Below, in pieces: positions 1-8,000 of a DNA stretch of 42,495 nucleotides (within the stretch, counting starts at the first letter, position 1; each line of letters starts with the position of its first letter). The DNA comes from Teretinema sp964641135 (GTDB lineage Bacteria; Spirochaetota; Spirochaetia; Treponematales; Treponemataceae), in contig CAZXJV010000013.1 in assembly GCA_964641135.1 (NCBI GenBank), forward strand, positions 1-42,495, written 5' to 3'. A program made the translations under genes and the position numbers. The notes under the pieces are model-generated. The model ran no database searches and had not been told where the DNA came from. It saw only the letters and a list, made by a program, of their open reading frames with translations.

Positions 1-2
1 CT

Positions 3-275
3 GTTTCCGGTCAGGTTGGAACAAAAAAAAGTACTGGAACTTCGGTTCGCCGAGAAGCTGAAACTATTGCGCAGTTATGGCTCCGGGACGGGAAGCCTCG
101 GACATCCAAAGAGTCATACGAAACCTTCGTTGATTTTCTTGATCATTTTTGGGATTTTGATAACTCCCGTCATTTCAAGGAATTGGTAACGATGGGAAAA
201 AGCGTAAGCAGGCGGCATGCGAATGACATGCGGAATGTGGTAAGCCGGCATCTTGTAAAGATACCCCTGGAATAA
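3..275 (+). CDS. C-terminal part of an unknown protein (5' end outside window)
   Basis: This frame is open from the left edge to a TAA at 273-275, giving 90 residues with no start in view. The visible peptide is hydrophilic, with an Arg/Lys-rich middle, the segment AQLWLRDGKPRTSKESYETF, an aromatic stretch FLDHFWDF, and a basic tail ending in VKIPLE. Codon use looks like real coding sequence. I do not recognise the family. It reads in the same direction as the TA operon that follows, but that operon has its own promoter 70 nt downstream, so the two are probably separate transcripts. Confidence 0.55.
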   Translation, partial: VSGQVGTKKSTGTSVRREAETIAQLWLRDGKPRTSKESYETFVDFLDHFWDFDNSRHFKELVTMGKSVSRRHANDMRNVVSRHLVKIPLE

Positions 276-320
276 GGGGGATAATGAGGCATAATACAGG
301 GTTCTAAAATGCTTTTGTTG

Positions 321-373
321 TTTATACTGGGAGTATAAATTATATTGACAATTGTAAATTAGTATACGATACT
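321..373 (+). promoter_or_regulatory. higBA promoter with two palindromic operators
   Basis: A -35 TTGACA at 345-350 and a -10 GATACT at 368-373 are 17 nt apart. A perfect palindrome, TTTATACT-GGG-AGTATAAA (321-339), lies just upstream. A second inverted repeat, AGTAT-ACG-ATACT (361-373), covers the -10. The arms are related (ATACT/AGTAT), as expected for an autoregulating HigA-type antitoxin that occludes its own promoter. The operator role is inferred from position and symmetry. Confidence 0.65.
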
Positions 374-391
374 TACAGCAAGGGGTGATTT

Positions 392-706
392 CTGGAAGTC
401 AATTTCATCAATAAAGATATTGAAGAGCTCTATCTAACGGGTGCGTCAAAAAAATACAAGAAAGTACCTTTGGAGGTTGTACGCAAACTACCTAGAGCTG
501 TTGATGTATTGGTACAGAGCAAGATCATAACCGATATCTGGCAGTTGCCTGCATATCGATTTGAGCGCCTGAAAGGTTTCTCTAACCGGTATTCGATGAG
601 GTTGAATTTAAAATGGCGGCTGGAAATGGAAATTGAATGGAAGGATGATACCTGTACCGTCGGAATCATCGGGATAGATGATCTTTCCCCTCACTATGGA
701 GACTAA
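392..706 (+). CDS. higB: HigB/RelE-type toxin (type II TA)
   Basis: The product is about 104 residues and resembles HigB toxins of the RelE superfamily, which are ribosome-dependent mRNA interferases. It has an N-terminal MEVNFINKDIEELY-like segment, then KKYKKVP, a central helix RFERLKGFSNRYSMRL, and a C-terminal IGIDDLSPHYGD. No ATG starts this frame in the right place. The first in-frame stop upstream is at 386-388. A GGGG-rich Shine-Dalgarno at 381-387 sits 4-5 nt before a CTG at 392, so I choose CTG. A TTG at 470 would remove the first quarter of the fold. It ends 1 nt before the antitoxin gene, the toxin-first order typical of higBA. Family assignment is firm; the CTG start is inference. 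Confidence 0.8.
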   Translation: MEVNFINKDIEELYLTGASKKYKKVPLEVVRKLPRAVDVLVQSKIITDIWQLPAYRFERLKGFSNRYSMRLNLKWRLEMEIEWKDDTCTVGIIGIDDLSPHYGD

Positions 707-707
707 T

Positions 708-1811
708 ATGAGCATAGAACTTAGGCCTTTTTATAATCCCGGACCAGGCGATATTATTCAAGATTCTCTCGATGCTCTTGGTTGGCATCAGGAAGATTTA
801 GCAGAGTTGACCGGCCTTACTCTTCAAACAATCAATAAACTCATAAAGAACAAGCAGTCGATTACTGTAGAAACCGCGAAACTTCTGGCTAAGGCGTTTA
901 ATACTTCCGCCGAATTGTGGTTAAACCTTGATACTGTGCACCAGCTGCGAAAACACAAGGATGGTGAAAAAGAGAAATTAACCGCGAGGAAGGCGAAACT
1001 CAGAAAATATATACCGCTTGCCGAAATGCGAAAAAAGGGCTGGTTGTTATATGAAAATGATTATGAAGGCCTTACCAAAGAATGTCAGCGCTTGTTCGGT
1101 AGCAATGATATCGTGGAGGAAGTGTTTGAATCAGCACAATCGTACTGTGCCCGTCGAGGCAAGTCTGACGAGAACTGTACCGACTGGTACAGCAAAACCT
1201 GGTTTTTGATAGCCCGTGAGCATGCTCATTCGGTTATCTTGCCTCCTTTCAACAAAAAGAGGCTGGAAGAACTGGTTAACACACTTGCTTCATACACAAC
1301 GAAAAATGATGGAGTTTCCACTGTTCTCAAAGATTTGAATCGCATTGGTGTTGGTTTTTTTGTGTTAAGTCATCTTCAAAAAACGTATCTTGATGGTGCT
1401 TCTTTCTTTACCGGGAAGAATCCGTTTATCGTTTTTACTGGTCGCTATGATCGGATAGACAATTTCTGGTTTACCCTTGGGCATGAACTTGCTCATGTAC
1501 TGAAACATTTACAACCTGACGGCACTCCGATCTTGGATAATCTTGATAATGATGGCGATTCTGAAATGGAAGCAGAGGCTGATTCTTTGGCGGGGCAGTG
1601 GCTTTGCACAGACAAAATAATTACAGAGGGCCGGAAAATCGGAAAATACCTTACTGCAGATCGTCTCGTTAAATTGAGCGAAACGGTCGGAGTATCCATT
1701 CCTGTTGCAGTCGGGATTCTACAGCATAAAGGCATCCTTGAATGGCGACAATTTACCAAATACCGGGAAACCGTGCTGGACAAGATTCCTGCAGACTATA
1801 TAAAAGGTTAA
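708..1811 (+). CDS. higA: HigA-type antitoxin fused to ImmA/IrrE-like metallopeptidase domain
   Basis: The product is 367 residues. Residues about 10-65 form an XRE helix-turn-helix (LTGLTLQTINKLIKNKQSI). The rest is a long C-terminal domain carrying a zinc-peptidase motif, GHELAHVLKHL, with HExxH at residues 259-263, and downstream acidic residues (EMEAEADSLAGQWL) as in ImmA/IrrE proteins. Ordinary HigA is about 100 residues, so this is the longer HTH-plus-peptidase form. The first domain should bind the operators at 321-373 and neutralise HigB. The role of the second domain in this family is not settled. The ATG at 708 is chosen because GGAG at 698-701 is well spaced; an upstream ATG at 678 lies inside higB. 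It is co-transcribed with the toxin. Confidence 0.85.
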   Translation: MSIELRPFYNPGPGDIIQDSLDALGWHQEDLAELTGLTLQTINKLIKNKQSITVETAKLLAKAFNTSAELWLNLDTVHQLRKHKDGEKEKLTARKAKLRKYIPLAEMRKKGWLLYENDYEGLTKECQRLFGSNDIVEEVFESAQSYCARRGKSDENCTDWYSKTWFLIAREHAHSVILPPFNKKRLEELVNTLASYTTKNDGVSTVLKDLNRIGVGFFVLSHLQKTYLDGASFFTGKNPFIVFTGRYDRIDNFWFTLGHELAHVLKHLQPDGTPILDNLDNDGDSEMEAEADSLAGQWLCTDKIITEGRKIGKYLTADRLVKLSETVGVSIPVAVGILQHKGILEWRQFTKYRETVLDKIPADYIKG

Positions 1812-1962
1812 CAGGCTGCCGAGCAGTTCGGCACTTTCAGCAGCCAACTACTTAATCAAGAATCTTTACTACTGGCCTTTTATGTCCGGTAATTTCAGCT
1901 TGACAACCCACCTGGTCTGCCCGAAGCTTGATAGAGAGGGTATCTGGAGTCAGGAGGTTCCC

Positions 1963-3060
1963 ATGCCGGTCAACCGTTGGCGCATGCTTTTTATGGCTGT
2001 TCTGATACTTGCAGCTGTCCTGCTTGTACTGCTGTTAGTGCTGCGTTTGACCACCTATCATCCGAAGGCGATCCAGAATGAACCCGTCCGCAGTCGGGGT
2101 ACCGCTCCTGAACTGCAGGCTGGCCAGCGGCTGAAGGTGCTCAACTGGAATGTCCAATTTATGGCAGGAAAGAACTACGTGTTCTTTTTTGACGAGTGGG
2201 ATGGATCCGGACCCGACAAGCGTCCCGCCAGAAATGACATCGAAGCGACCTGGGTCGAAGTGCTCAGGGTCATCAAGGATGAAGACCCTGATGTGCTTAT
2301 CCTGCAGGAGCTCCATGTCGGCTCAGTCAGTACCGACCGCGAAGATCAGGTACAGCGTCTGGTCGACAGCCTGCCGCCGGAATATGCCTGTTGGACCTCG
2401 GCCTGGTACTGGAAGGCTTCTTTTGTTCCGCACCCAAAGATCATGGGAAGCGCAGGGATGAAGCTGGTAATACTTTCCAAATACAAGATTGACTCGGCTA
2501 TCCGCTACCAGCTGCCGTTGATGCCCAACGACCCGCTTACCCGCCAGTTCAACTTCAAGCGCGCAGTTCTGGAAGCAAGGCTGCCGGTGCAGGGCGGAAA
2601 TGAGTTATCACTTATGAATATACACATGGACGCTTTTGCCCGGGGTTCGGATACTATGGAGCGGCAAGTCGACTACGTCGTCCGACTTCTCGGTGAAACC
2701 GAAAAAGCCGGCCGCAGTTTTGTCATTACCGGGGACTTCAATTTGGTGCCTCCCGGTCTGTCCTACAACCGCCTGCCGGACAACGAAAAACCAATGTTCA
2801 AACCCCAAACAGAAATCAGCCGTCTGTACGAACGCTGGTCCGGGTACCCCACACTCGAACAGGCCGACGGACCTGATCGTCAAAAGTACCTGACACATTT
2901 TCCCAACATCAGCAAGCAGCCAGACCGCATACTGGATTACTTCTTTGTATCGCCCGGTCTGCACATAAACGATTTTTACGTCCGCCAACACGATACCCTG
3001 CATATTTCGGATCATTTTCCCTTGCTGCTTGATATCCGGCTGCCGGGTATTGAGGAGTAA
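1963..3060 (+). CDS. Endonuclease/exonuclease/phosphatase-fold protein, membrane anchored
   Basis: The product is 365 residues. An N-terminal membrane segment (about residues 10-32, rich in L, V and A) acts as signal anchor, so the catalytic domain should lie outside the cytoplasm. The EEP-fold motifs appear in order: LNWNVQF, VLILQELH (metal-binding Glu), NIHMDA, ITGDFNL (catalytic Asp/Asn) and a final SDHFPLLLDI (catalytic His). The family includes DNase I-like nucleases, sphingomyelinases and inositol phosphatases, and the substrate cannot be told here. The ATG at 1963 is chosen for the AGGAGG at 1952-1957; an earlier ATG at 1882 lacks such a site. The 150 nt upstream holds no other gene. 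Confidence 0.8.
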   Translation: MPVNRWRMLFMAVLILAAVLLVLLLVLRLTTYHPKAIQNEPVRSRGTAPELQAGQRLKVLNWNVQFMAGKNYVFFFDEWDGSGPDKRPARNDIEATWVEVLRVIKDEDPDVLILQELHVGSVSTDREDQVQRLVDSLPPEYACWTSAWYWKASFVPHPKIMGSAGMKLVILSKYKIDSAIRYQLPLMPNDPLTRQFNFKRAVLEARLPVQGGNELSLMNIHMDAFARGSDTMERQVDYVVRLLGETEKAGRSFVITGDFNLVPPGLSYNRLPDNEKPMFKPQTEISRLYERWSGYPTLEQADGPDRQKYLTHFPNISKQPDRILDYFFVSPGLHINDFYVRQHDTLHISDHFPLLLDIRLPGIEE

Positions 3061-3242
3061 GGATCAATATCGATTCGGATATGGCCCCGTATGTACGCGA
3101 ACGGGATTGGCCTGCCGGGGTAGAAATAACTGAGCTCGATGACGTGCTCTATTGAAACCTTCGGATCTCATGTTGAGGGTATACGGCCCCCTGTTCCAAG
3201 GGGGATTTGAGTTTCCTGAAATTGTTATGGTACTCCTCCTGA
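3061..3242. other. Intergenic stretch with a short coding-like fragment
   Basis: Frame 3081-3155 (+) encodes 24 residues (MAPYVRERDWPAGVEITELD and four more), which looks like the tail of a former gene rather than random sequence, but I cannot name it. A 6-bp perfect hairpin, CCCCCT/AGGGGG, lies at 3187-3204. It lacks a convincing U-run, so its role is unclear. Confidence 0.3.
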
Positions 3243-3476
3243 CTATCTTTCAATGCCGAGCCGATCAAGCCAGTCATCAACATCAAATCCGTTTTCTTCG
3301 GCCAGGGAAAAATAGTAATCATGATTCTCATCGTCGTTTTCCGGTTCAATGTCCCCCTGAATCATCATGATGCCGATTGTCGCAGCGGCTTTTCCGTGAC
3401 CCTGTTCCGCAGCGGCCTTATACCACCTGAATGATTCACTCAGATCACGATCGACGCCTTTGCCGGTTGCATAGGA
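3243..3476 (-). pseudogene. Sel1-repeat protein, 3'-terminal fragment
   Basis: On the minus strand about 78 residues carry a recognisable Sel1/TPR-like repeat: SYATGKGVDRDLSESFRWYK followed by AAAEQGHGKAAATIG. Then comes an acidic end with DDWLDRLG. Sel1 proteins are usually hundreds of residues with several tandem repeats that bind partner proteins. Here the sequence begins in the middle of one repeat, exactly where a truncated AAA+ gene begins on the opposite strand at about 3475. No proper start or ribosome site exists, only an in-frame GTG at 3485. I read it as the broken tail of a larger gene. Confidence 0.65.
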
Positions 3477-3897
3477 GGTAGACACCTTCCTGTTTGAGCG
3501 CTCCCGGGCTGTCCGCAGCTGGGAGGTAAGTCAGGTAAACGAATTTCTCCAGCAGCTTGAGAATTTCAGCGGATTGTTTTTTGGTACAACCAATAATGAT
3601 ACCGGTCTTGATGATGCAGTGTTTCGCCGCTTCTGCCTGAAGGTTGAATTCCTGCCGGCAACTTTGGAGCAACGCAGCAAGCTGTTTGAGTTTTTCTTTC
3701 CGGAGCATGAGCTTCGCAGGCAGGATCTGGTGCGTTTACAATCGCTTCCGGTTTTAGTTCCCGGCGACTTTGCTGTCGCTGCACGGCAGGCCCGCTATGC
3801 GGATTCAGTTGATGCCACCTGTCTTCTTGATATGCTGGAGGGGGAGACACAGGGGCGTGTCTCCCCCTATGTCGGGTTTAAGGGAGCTGCCGGCTGA
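3475..3897 (+). pseudogene. AAA+ ATPase, C-terminal fragment lacking Walker A
   Basis: The frame opens right after a TAG at 3472-3474 and starts inside a Walker B motif: E-V-D-T-F-L-F, then ERSRAVRSWE, VNEFLQQLENFSG, FGTTNN, and a sensor/arginine-finger region DDAVFRRFCLKVEF. It continues to a TGA at 3895-3897. The order and wording match residues about 621 to the end of the intact tandem AAA+ protein at 17625-19883 (ENAVRSWE, VNEFLTRMEEFSG, AVMRRFHQSVEF), so it is a diverged paralogue. With no start, no Walker A and half a domain, it cannot be a working ATPase. Its 5' end abuts the truncated Sel1 gene on the other strand. Confidence 0.75.
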
Positions 3898-3929
3898 GGT
3901 GTGCAGCCTGTTAACACGCGCGGTAGGGT

Positions 3930-4610
3930 ATGAAAAAAATGCAGCTTTTTGAAATTGAACTGGAAGTCATGGCACTGCATAAAAAAATTCTTTCTGCCTG
4001 TGCAGATAGTGGAATGGCGGCCGGCTTGTATCAGGGTATTCATCTGTATACCTCGCAGGTGAGGCTGCATCCTGATATTGTTCTTCTGGGCTACAATCCC
4101 CGCTGGCGGTACCCGCCGATAAATCAGCAGCCGTTGTGCATTGTGGATCAGTATTCTGTCCGCGAGCAACGGATGTTGAACAGGAAAACCTTTATGAGTG
4201 CTTTATTTGAATCATTACACACCTATGATGTCATGGAAGCCCTGTTTGATGCTGTGTGCATAAACTGTTATCCGTTTATCGCAGACACTCCCGGCCATAT
4301 TGAAGAGTTGCTTTTAGGGTTGAAGGAGAACGTTGACCCTGATCTGGAGCGGAAGCTCTCTGACATGCTGTATGCCCTGATTGGCGCTTTTCATCCCCGG
4401 CTCATTATCTGCAAGACACGGCGGGCTTTTGATCATCTGGCTGGATGTTTTGCTGTTCAGGAGGTGATTTGCTCCGATCTTGGAACCCGTTTATACACTG
4501 TGCTCGATGATGTTACCGTTGTCTTTTTCCCGCGGTCTGAGTCCGGGCATTTTTGTGCTCCGGATGAGATTGACCAGGTTCTGGCGAAACTGGTTATCTC
4601 CGCTATTTAA
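3930..4610 (+). CDS. Hypothetical protein, about 226 residues
   Basis: This is a soluble protein of 223-226 residues with no signal peptide or membrane segment. It has alternating hydrophobic strands and helices. Notable segments are IVLLGYNPRWRYPP, AVCINCYPFIAD, HPRLIICKTRRAF and a final VVFFPRSESGHF. The pattern of a strand ending in GYNP, a later N-x-YPF and a strand ICKTRRAF is faintly like uracil-DNA-glycosylase-type alpha/beta folds, but I see no decisive motif and do not assign a function. The GGTAGGG at 3922-3928 fits the second ATG (3939) better than the first (3930). It stands alone between the pseudogene scar and a dispersed repeat. Confidence 0.6.
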   Translation: MKKMQLFEIELEVMALHKKILSACADSGMAAGLYQGIHLYTSQVRLHPDIVLLGYNPRWRYPPINQQPLCIVDQYSVREQRMLNRKTFMSALFESLHTYDVMEALFDAVCINCYPFIADTPGHIEELLLGLKENVDPDLERKLSDMLYALIGAFHPRLIICKTRRAFDHLAGCFAVQEVICSDLGTRLYTVLDDVTVVFFPRSESGHFCAPDEIDQVLAKLVISAI

Positions 4611-4641
4611 TAATTCGCCCCTACGTAAACAGTAAACGACT

Positions 4642-4775
4642 GAGGCTCTTTCAAAACTCGGGGAGTTTTGAAAGAGCTACCATAGATGTAGGTGGAGAAT
4701 TTTGACAAGTTGTTTAAACTGCTATCAATACTGTTGTTTTTCTACTGCAACCACTTTTCTAGATAATCACCGGCC
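4642..4775 (-). repeat. Dispersed intergenic repeat, copy A (tail part, inverted)
   Basis: It begins with a hairpin, GCTCTTTCAAAACTC-GGG-GAGTTTTGAAAGAGC (4644-4676). The segments CTACCATAGATG and CTGCTATCAATA, then TGTTGTTTTTCTACTGC, follow. The same parts occur on the opposite strand at 29221-29305. This copy contains about 27 nt (from GGAGAATTTTGACAAG) that copy C lacks. The hairpin could also end transcription of the gene at 3930-4610, though it has no U-run. Confidence 0.7.
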
Positions 4776-4787
4776 CCGCCCTGTTAG

Positions 4788-4816
4788 TTGACACAAACAT
4801 GGATGTTTTATACTAT
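4788..4816 (+). promoter_or_regulatory. Promoter of the DUF4914 gene
   Basis: TTGACA at 4788-4793 and TACTAT at 4811-4816 are separated by 17 nt; an overlapping TATTAT is at 4814-4819. Transcription would start near 4823, leaving about 140 nt of leader before the ATG at 4963. The leader has no recognisable riboswitch, but its length is unusual among the promoters in this window. Confidence 0.65.
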
Positions 4817-4962
4817 TATGCTTGACAAAGAATGCCTTGTTTGTCGGAATAGGCGCAATGCTGCGTTTCTCCGGCTGCAGGGTTGAGGGTTGTTCCCTGT
4901 GTAAAAACACTGCGGAATAACCCGAAAATACACGACTATCAGGTCACAGAAGGAGTCCGCTG

Positions 4963-6840
4963 ATGAGCGACGCACTGAAGAAGATGGTGTTGCCGGAAGA
5001 GTTACAGAAGGTCCTTGCCAAGGGCATGAAGGTAACTATTCCCGAGACCCGCAACGAGCTTTTGGAAATGGCAATGGGCGGTAAAGATTGCTCGCTGTTT
5101 GACGTTGCCTATGATGTTCCCGGCAAAGGCCGCGTTGTGGAAGCAACTGTTGCCCGCTGTAAAAATGGTGCGGTAATCAACTACCCCGACATCTATATGC
5201 GTCGCCGTGACCCCGACTGTATGCTTATCGCAGATAAAAAGCCTACCGACAAGGCAAAATACTCCGACCGTTACGGTGCGGACTTTGCCCCCTTGCGCGA
5301 AAAAAGCTTTGAGTGGCTGGCCGGTCAGGACCTGCTGCTTTTGCCCTTTACAGCCGGTCTTGATGATATGGGTTGCCCCGCACTGCTGGTTGCCCCTGCA
5401 AACGCAGGCTTCTTTGCAGGCGGACTTTCCGACCTGCAGGGCTTTGTTCCCGCCAGTTCAATTCCCGATGGCTACAAGCCCCGTGCCATCATCTACCTGG
5501 CACCTGTTTTCCGCCATACACACTTTGACGGCAAGCAGATGGTAGTACACAACCGCACCGAGAACATGTATGAAATGTTCTCGTACAACCTGTATCCCGG
5601 ACCGAGTGCCAAAAAGGGTGTATACGGCATCCTCCTCGACATCGGTGAAAAAGAAGGCTGGGTAACCGCTCACGGTTCAACCGTTATGGTTATTACCCCC
5701 TATGACAACGTCATCACCATCATGCACGAAGGTGCTTCCGGCGGCGGAAAGAGCGAAATGATCGAACAAGCTCACCGCGAAATGGACGGAAAGCTTCTGC
5801 TGTGTACAGACCTTAAAACCAGGCACAAGAAATACCTTGAAATCATTGATCCGTGCGAACTGAAGCCCGTTACCGACGACATGGCTTTGTGTCATCCTGC
5901 CCTGCAGAACAACAGCGGCAAGCTCGTTGTAAAGGACGCCGAGGCCGGCTGGTTCCTGCGCACCAACCACATCACCAAGTACGGCACCGACCCCTTCCTG
6001 GAGTCCCTGTGCATCCACCCCAAAGAGCCGCTTATCTTCCTTAACTACGATACTCTGCCCGGTTCAACCAGCCTTCTGTGGGAGCACATCATGGATGCCC
6101 CCGGCAAGCCCTGTCCGAACCCGCGCGTTGTAATGCCCCGCCATCTGGTACCGGAGATTGTCAATGACCCGGTCGAGGTAGATATCCGCAGCTTTGGTGT
6201 ACGCACACCTCCCTGTTCTAAAGAGCACCCGACTTACGGTATCATCGGTCTGTTGCACATTCTTCCCCCGGCCCTGGGCTGGCTGTGGCGGCTTGTTGCT
6301 CCCCGCGGACATGACAACCCCAGTATCACCGATACCGAGGGCATGAGCAGCGAGGGCGTCGGATCCTACTGGCCCTTCGCGACCGGAAAACGTGTTGATC
6401 AGGCAAACCTGCTGCTCAAGCAGATAGTTAATTTCCCGAACACCCGGTACATCCTTCTGCCGAACCAGAACATCGGTAACTATAAGGTTGGCTTTGTTCC
6501 CCAGTGGGTTGCCCGTGAGTATCTTGCCCGCCGCGGAAGCGCCAAGTTCCAGCCGCATCAGCTGTCCGAGTCACGCTGCCCGCTTCTGGGCTATGCGCTG
6601 AACAGCCTCAAGGTTGACGGAGAGTTCATCCCCGAAGATCTGCTGCAGGTAAACCTGCAGGATGCTGTCGGAAATGAAGGCTACGATGCCGGTGCTGCCA
6701 TCCTGACCAGCTTCTTCAAAAAAGAGCTGGCCAAGTTCCAGTCACCCGATCTTGATCCGCTGGGCCAGAAGATCATCGAGGCTGCCATGAACGGCGCCAC
6801 CCTCGAGGACTACGTCAAGCTCATTCCCATGAAGCAGTAA
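4963..6840 (+). CDS. DUF4914 family protein with P-loop
   Basis: The product is 625 residues, cytoplasmic, and matches my memory of the DUF4914 family, whose function is unknown. A phosphate-binding loop, GASGGGKS, sits at residues 257-264 after a hydrophobic strand, and ETRNELLEMAMGGKD lies near the N-terminus. The P-loop context (HEGASGGGKSEM) recalls the PEP carboxykinase/HPr-kinase type, so a kinase or carboxykinase-like reaction is possible, but that is inference. The ATG has a good AGGAG site. It has its own promoter (4788-4816) and terminator (6900-6951), so it is monocistronic. Strong, regular codon use suggests an expressed housekeeping gene. Confidence 0.8.
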   Translation: MSDALKKMVLPEELQKVLAKGMKVTIPETRNELLEMAMGGKDCSLFDVAYDVPGKGRVVEATVARCKNGAVINYPDIYMRRRDPDCMLIADKKPTDKAKYSDRYGADFAPLREKSFEWLAGQDLLLLPFTAGLDDMGCPALLVAPANAGFFAGGLSDLQGFVPASSIPDGYKPRAIIYLAPVFRHTHFDGKQMVVHNRTENMYEMFSYNLYPGPSAKKGVYGILLDIGEKEGWVTAHGSTVMVITPYDNVITIMHEGASGGGKSEMIEQAHREMDGKLLLCTDLKTRHKKYLEIIDPCELKPVTDDMALCHPALQNNSGKLVVKDAEAGWFLRTNHITKYGTDPFLESLCIHPKEPLIFLNYDTLPGSTSLLWEHIMDAPGKPCPNPRVVMPRHLVPEIVNDPVEVDIRSFGVRTPPCSKEHPTYGIIGLLHILPPALGWLWRLVAPRGHDNPSITDTEGMSSEGVGSYWPFATGKRVDQANLLLKQIVNFPNTRYILLPNQNIGNYKVGFVPQWVAREYLARRGSAKFQPHQLSESRCPLLGYALNSLKVDGEFIPEDLLQVNLQDAVGNEGYDAGAAILTSFFKKELAKFQSPDLDPLGQKIIEAAMNGATLEDYVKLIPMKQ

Positions 6841-6899
6841 AAAAATCGTTGTGTTTTCCCCGCGGCCGCAAACCGGCCGTGCAGGAAATACACAAAAAT

Positions 6900-6951
6900 G
6901 CGGTTCCTGATACAAACACATCGGTGTTTTATCAGGAACCGCTTTTTTTTT
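6900..6951 (+). terminator. Intrinsic terminator after DUF4914 gene
   Basis: A long stem (GCGGTTCCTGAT ... ATCAGGAACCGC) has an inner AAACAC/GTGTTT stem and an ATCG loop. It is followed by nine T at 6943-6951. Confidence 0.9.
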
Positions 6952-7066
6952 GCCCGTTTTTGGCAAAAGCCTGTTAAAATGATTGTACAGGCGTTCGATA
7001 CGCATTGGAGCGGTACGCAAACCGGACCGCTTTTAAAAATCTTTGACCACGAAAGAGGTGATTAAT

Positions 7067-7723
7067 ATGGTACTTGTCATGTTTGGCGCACCCGGAGTAG
7101 GCAAGGGAAGCCAGGCGAGCATTCTTTCCAGAACGCTCACTATTCCCCATATCTCGACAGGGGATCTGCTGCGCGAAAATGTAGCTAAGGGAACCGAATT
7201 GGGAAACAAGGCAAAGGGCTACATGGACTCAGGCGCCCTGGTGCCCGATGACATTACCATCGGATTGTTTCAGGAGCGCATCCGCCGGGATGACTGCAAA
7301 AACGGCTTTATCCTTGACGGATTCCCCCGCACCCTTTCACAGGCTGAATACCTGGATGCCATGCTCAAGGCAGAGTCCATCCCGATAGATGCCGTAGTAA
7401 ACATCAGCCTTGACGATGAAGCAATCGTTGCCCGTCTGTGCGGCCGCCGCGTCTGCCCTGCCTGCAACGAGGTTTACCACATCCTGTATAACAAGCCTTC
7501 CAAAGACGGCGTCTGCGACAAATGCGGCGGCGATTTAATCCAGCGCGTTGACGACTCGGAAGCGACAATCCGCAACCGTCTTAAGGTTTACCACGCCCAG
7601 ACCCAATCCCTTTTGGCCTATTACCGGAGCACCCGCAACGTAGTCGATGTTGCCAGTCAGGAAGAAATCACTGATACCACAAAGCAGATGTTCGGCCTTC
7701 TCAACCTGGAATACAAGGGCTGA
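7067..7723 (+). CDS. adk: Adenylate kinase (zinc-LID type)
   Basis: The product is 218 residues and interconverts AMP + ATP with 2 ADP. It has the N-terminal P-loop GAPGVGKGSQ, the AMP-binding segment STGDLLREN, DGFPRTLSQAE, and an LID domain with four cysteines (CPAC near residue 130 and CDKC about 20 residues later), which marks the zinc-binding long-form enzymes. The length is normal. The ATG at 7067 is preferred over one at 7043 because GAGGTG at 7055-7060 is correctly spaced and the usual N-terminus MVLVMFGAPG starts here. It is a single-gene transcript bounded by terminators on both sides. Confidence 0.97.
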   Translation: MVLVMFGAPGVGKGSQASILSRTLTIPHISTGDLLRENVAKGTELGNKAKGYMDSGALVPDDITIGLFQERIRRDDCKNGFILDGFPRTLSQAEYLDAMLKAESIPIDAVVNISLDDEAIVARLCGRRVCPACNEVYHILYNKPSKDGVCDKCGGDLIQRVDDSEATIRNRLKVYHAQTQSLLAYYRSTRNVVDVASQEEITDTTKQMFGLLNLEYKG

Positions 7724-7727
7724 TTCT

Positions 7728-7756
7728 AACCCGGGGCACCTGTCCCGGGTTTTTTA
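7728..7756. terminator. Terminator between adk and the small minus-strand gene
   Basis: Stem AACCCGGG/CCCGGGTT with an 8-nt loop, followed by T6 on the plus strand. The minus-strand gene at 7754-7879 runs into the same hairpin, so it may serve both directions. Confidence 0.85.
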
Positions 7757-7879
7757 TTCTGTACCGTCCTGGCAGGGGATATCGGAATCTGTATAGCGTG
7801 CGTTTTCGGCGTCAAAAGGTTTGGTGCACACACAGGCAGTACCGCCGTTTACCATGCATTCAGTATCGTAATATTCCAT
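7754..7879 (-). CDS. Small cysteine-containing protein, 41 residues
   Basis: The 41-residue product starts MEYYDTECMVNGG and continues TACVCTKPFDAE. It has four cysteines (C8, C17, C19 and one near the C-terminus) and is acidic, with no signal peptide. The start is clear: AGGAGGAAAGTT directly precedes the ATG on the minus strand. A longer frame upstream (to 7942) lacks a ribosome site. A minus-strand promoter, TTGCCG-17 nt-TACTTT, lies just upstream. CxC plus two more cysteines could bind a metal, but I see no known family. It converges on adk. Confidence 0.6.
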   Translation of the reverse strand: MEYYDTECMVNGGTACVCTKPFDAENARYTDSDIPCQDGTE

Positions 7880-7956
7880 AACTTTCCTCCTATGTATAAA
7901 AAGTACGGTATTTAGACTGCATCGGCAAGAAAAAAGTTGCATCCGTATAACATTCT

Positions 7957-7965
7957 GGGGGGGGG
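7957..7965 (+). repeat. Homopolymeric G9 tract in an upstream region
   Basis: Nine consecutive G lie about 35 nt upstream of the ATG at 8001, and before an AAGGAGG ribosome site. They also lie between the divergent small gene and the PGPGW gene. G-tracts in this setting are known to vary in length and alter promoter strength in Treponema pallidum. Whether this one does is untested. Confidence 0.6.
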
Positions 7966-8000
7966 TATGGGTCTATCCTTATAAGGAGGATTATAGAACT

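Noticed and set aside
3445..3708. Minus-strand 87-codon frame over the AAA+ fragment
   Set aside because: The plus strand encodes recognisable AAA+ sequence over the same bases; the minus frame has no homology I can see.
4702..4733. Second promoter inside repeat copy A (TTGACA then AATACT)
   Set aside because: Spacing to the best -10 is 20 nt and the consensus promoter at 4788 is much better placed for the downstream gene.
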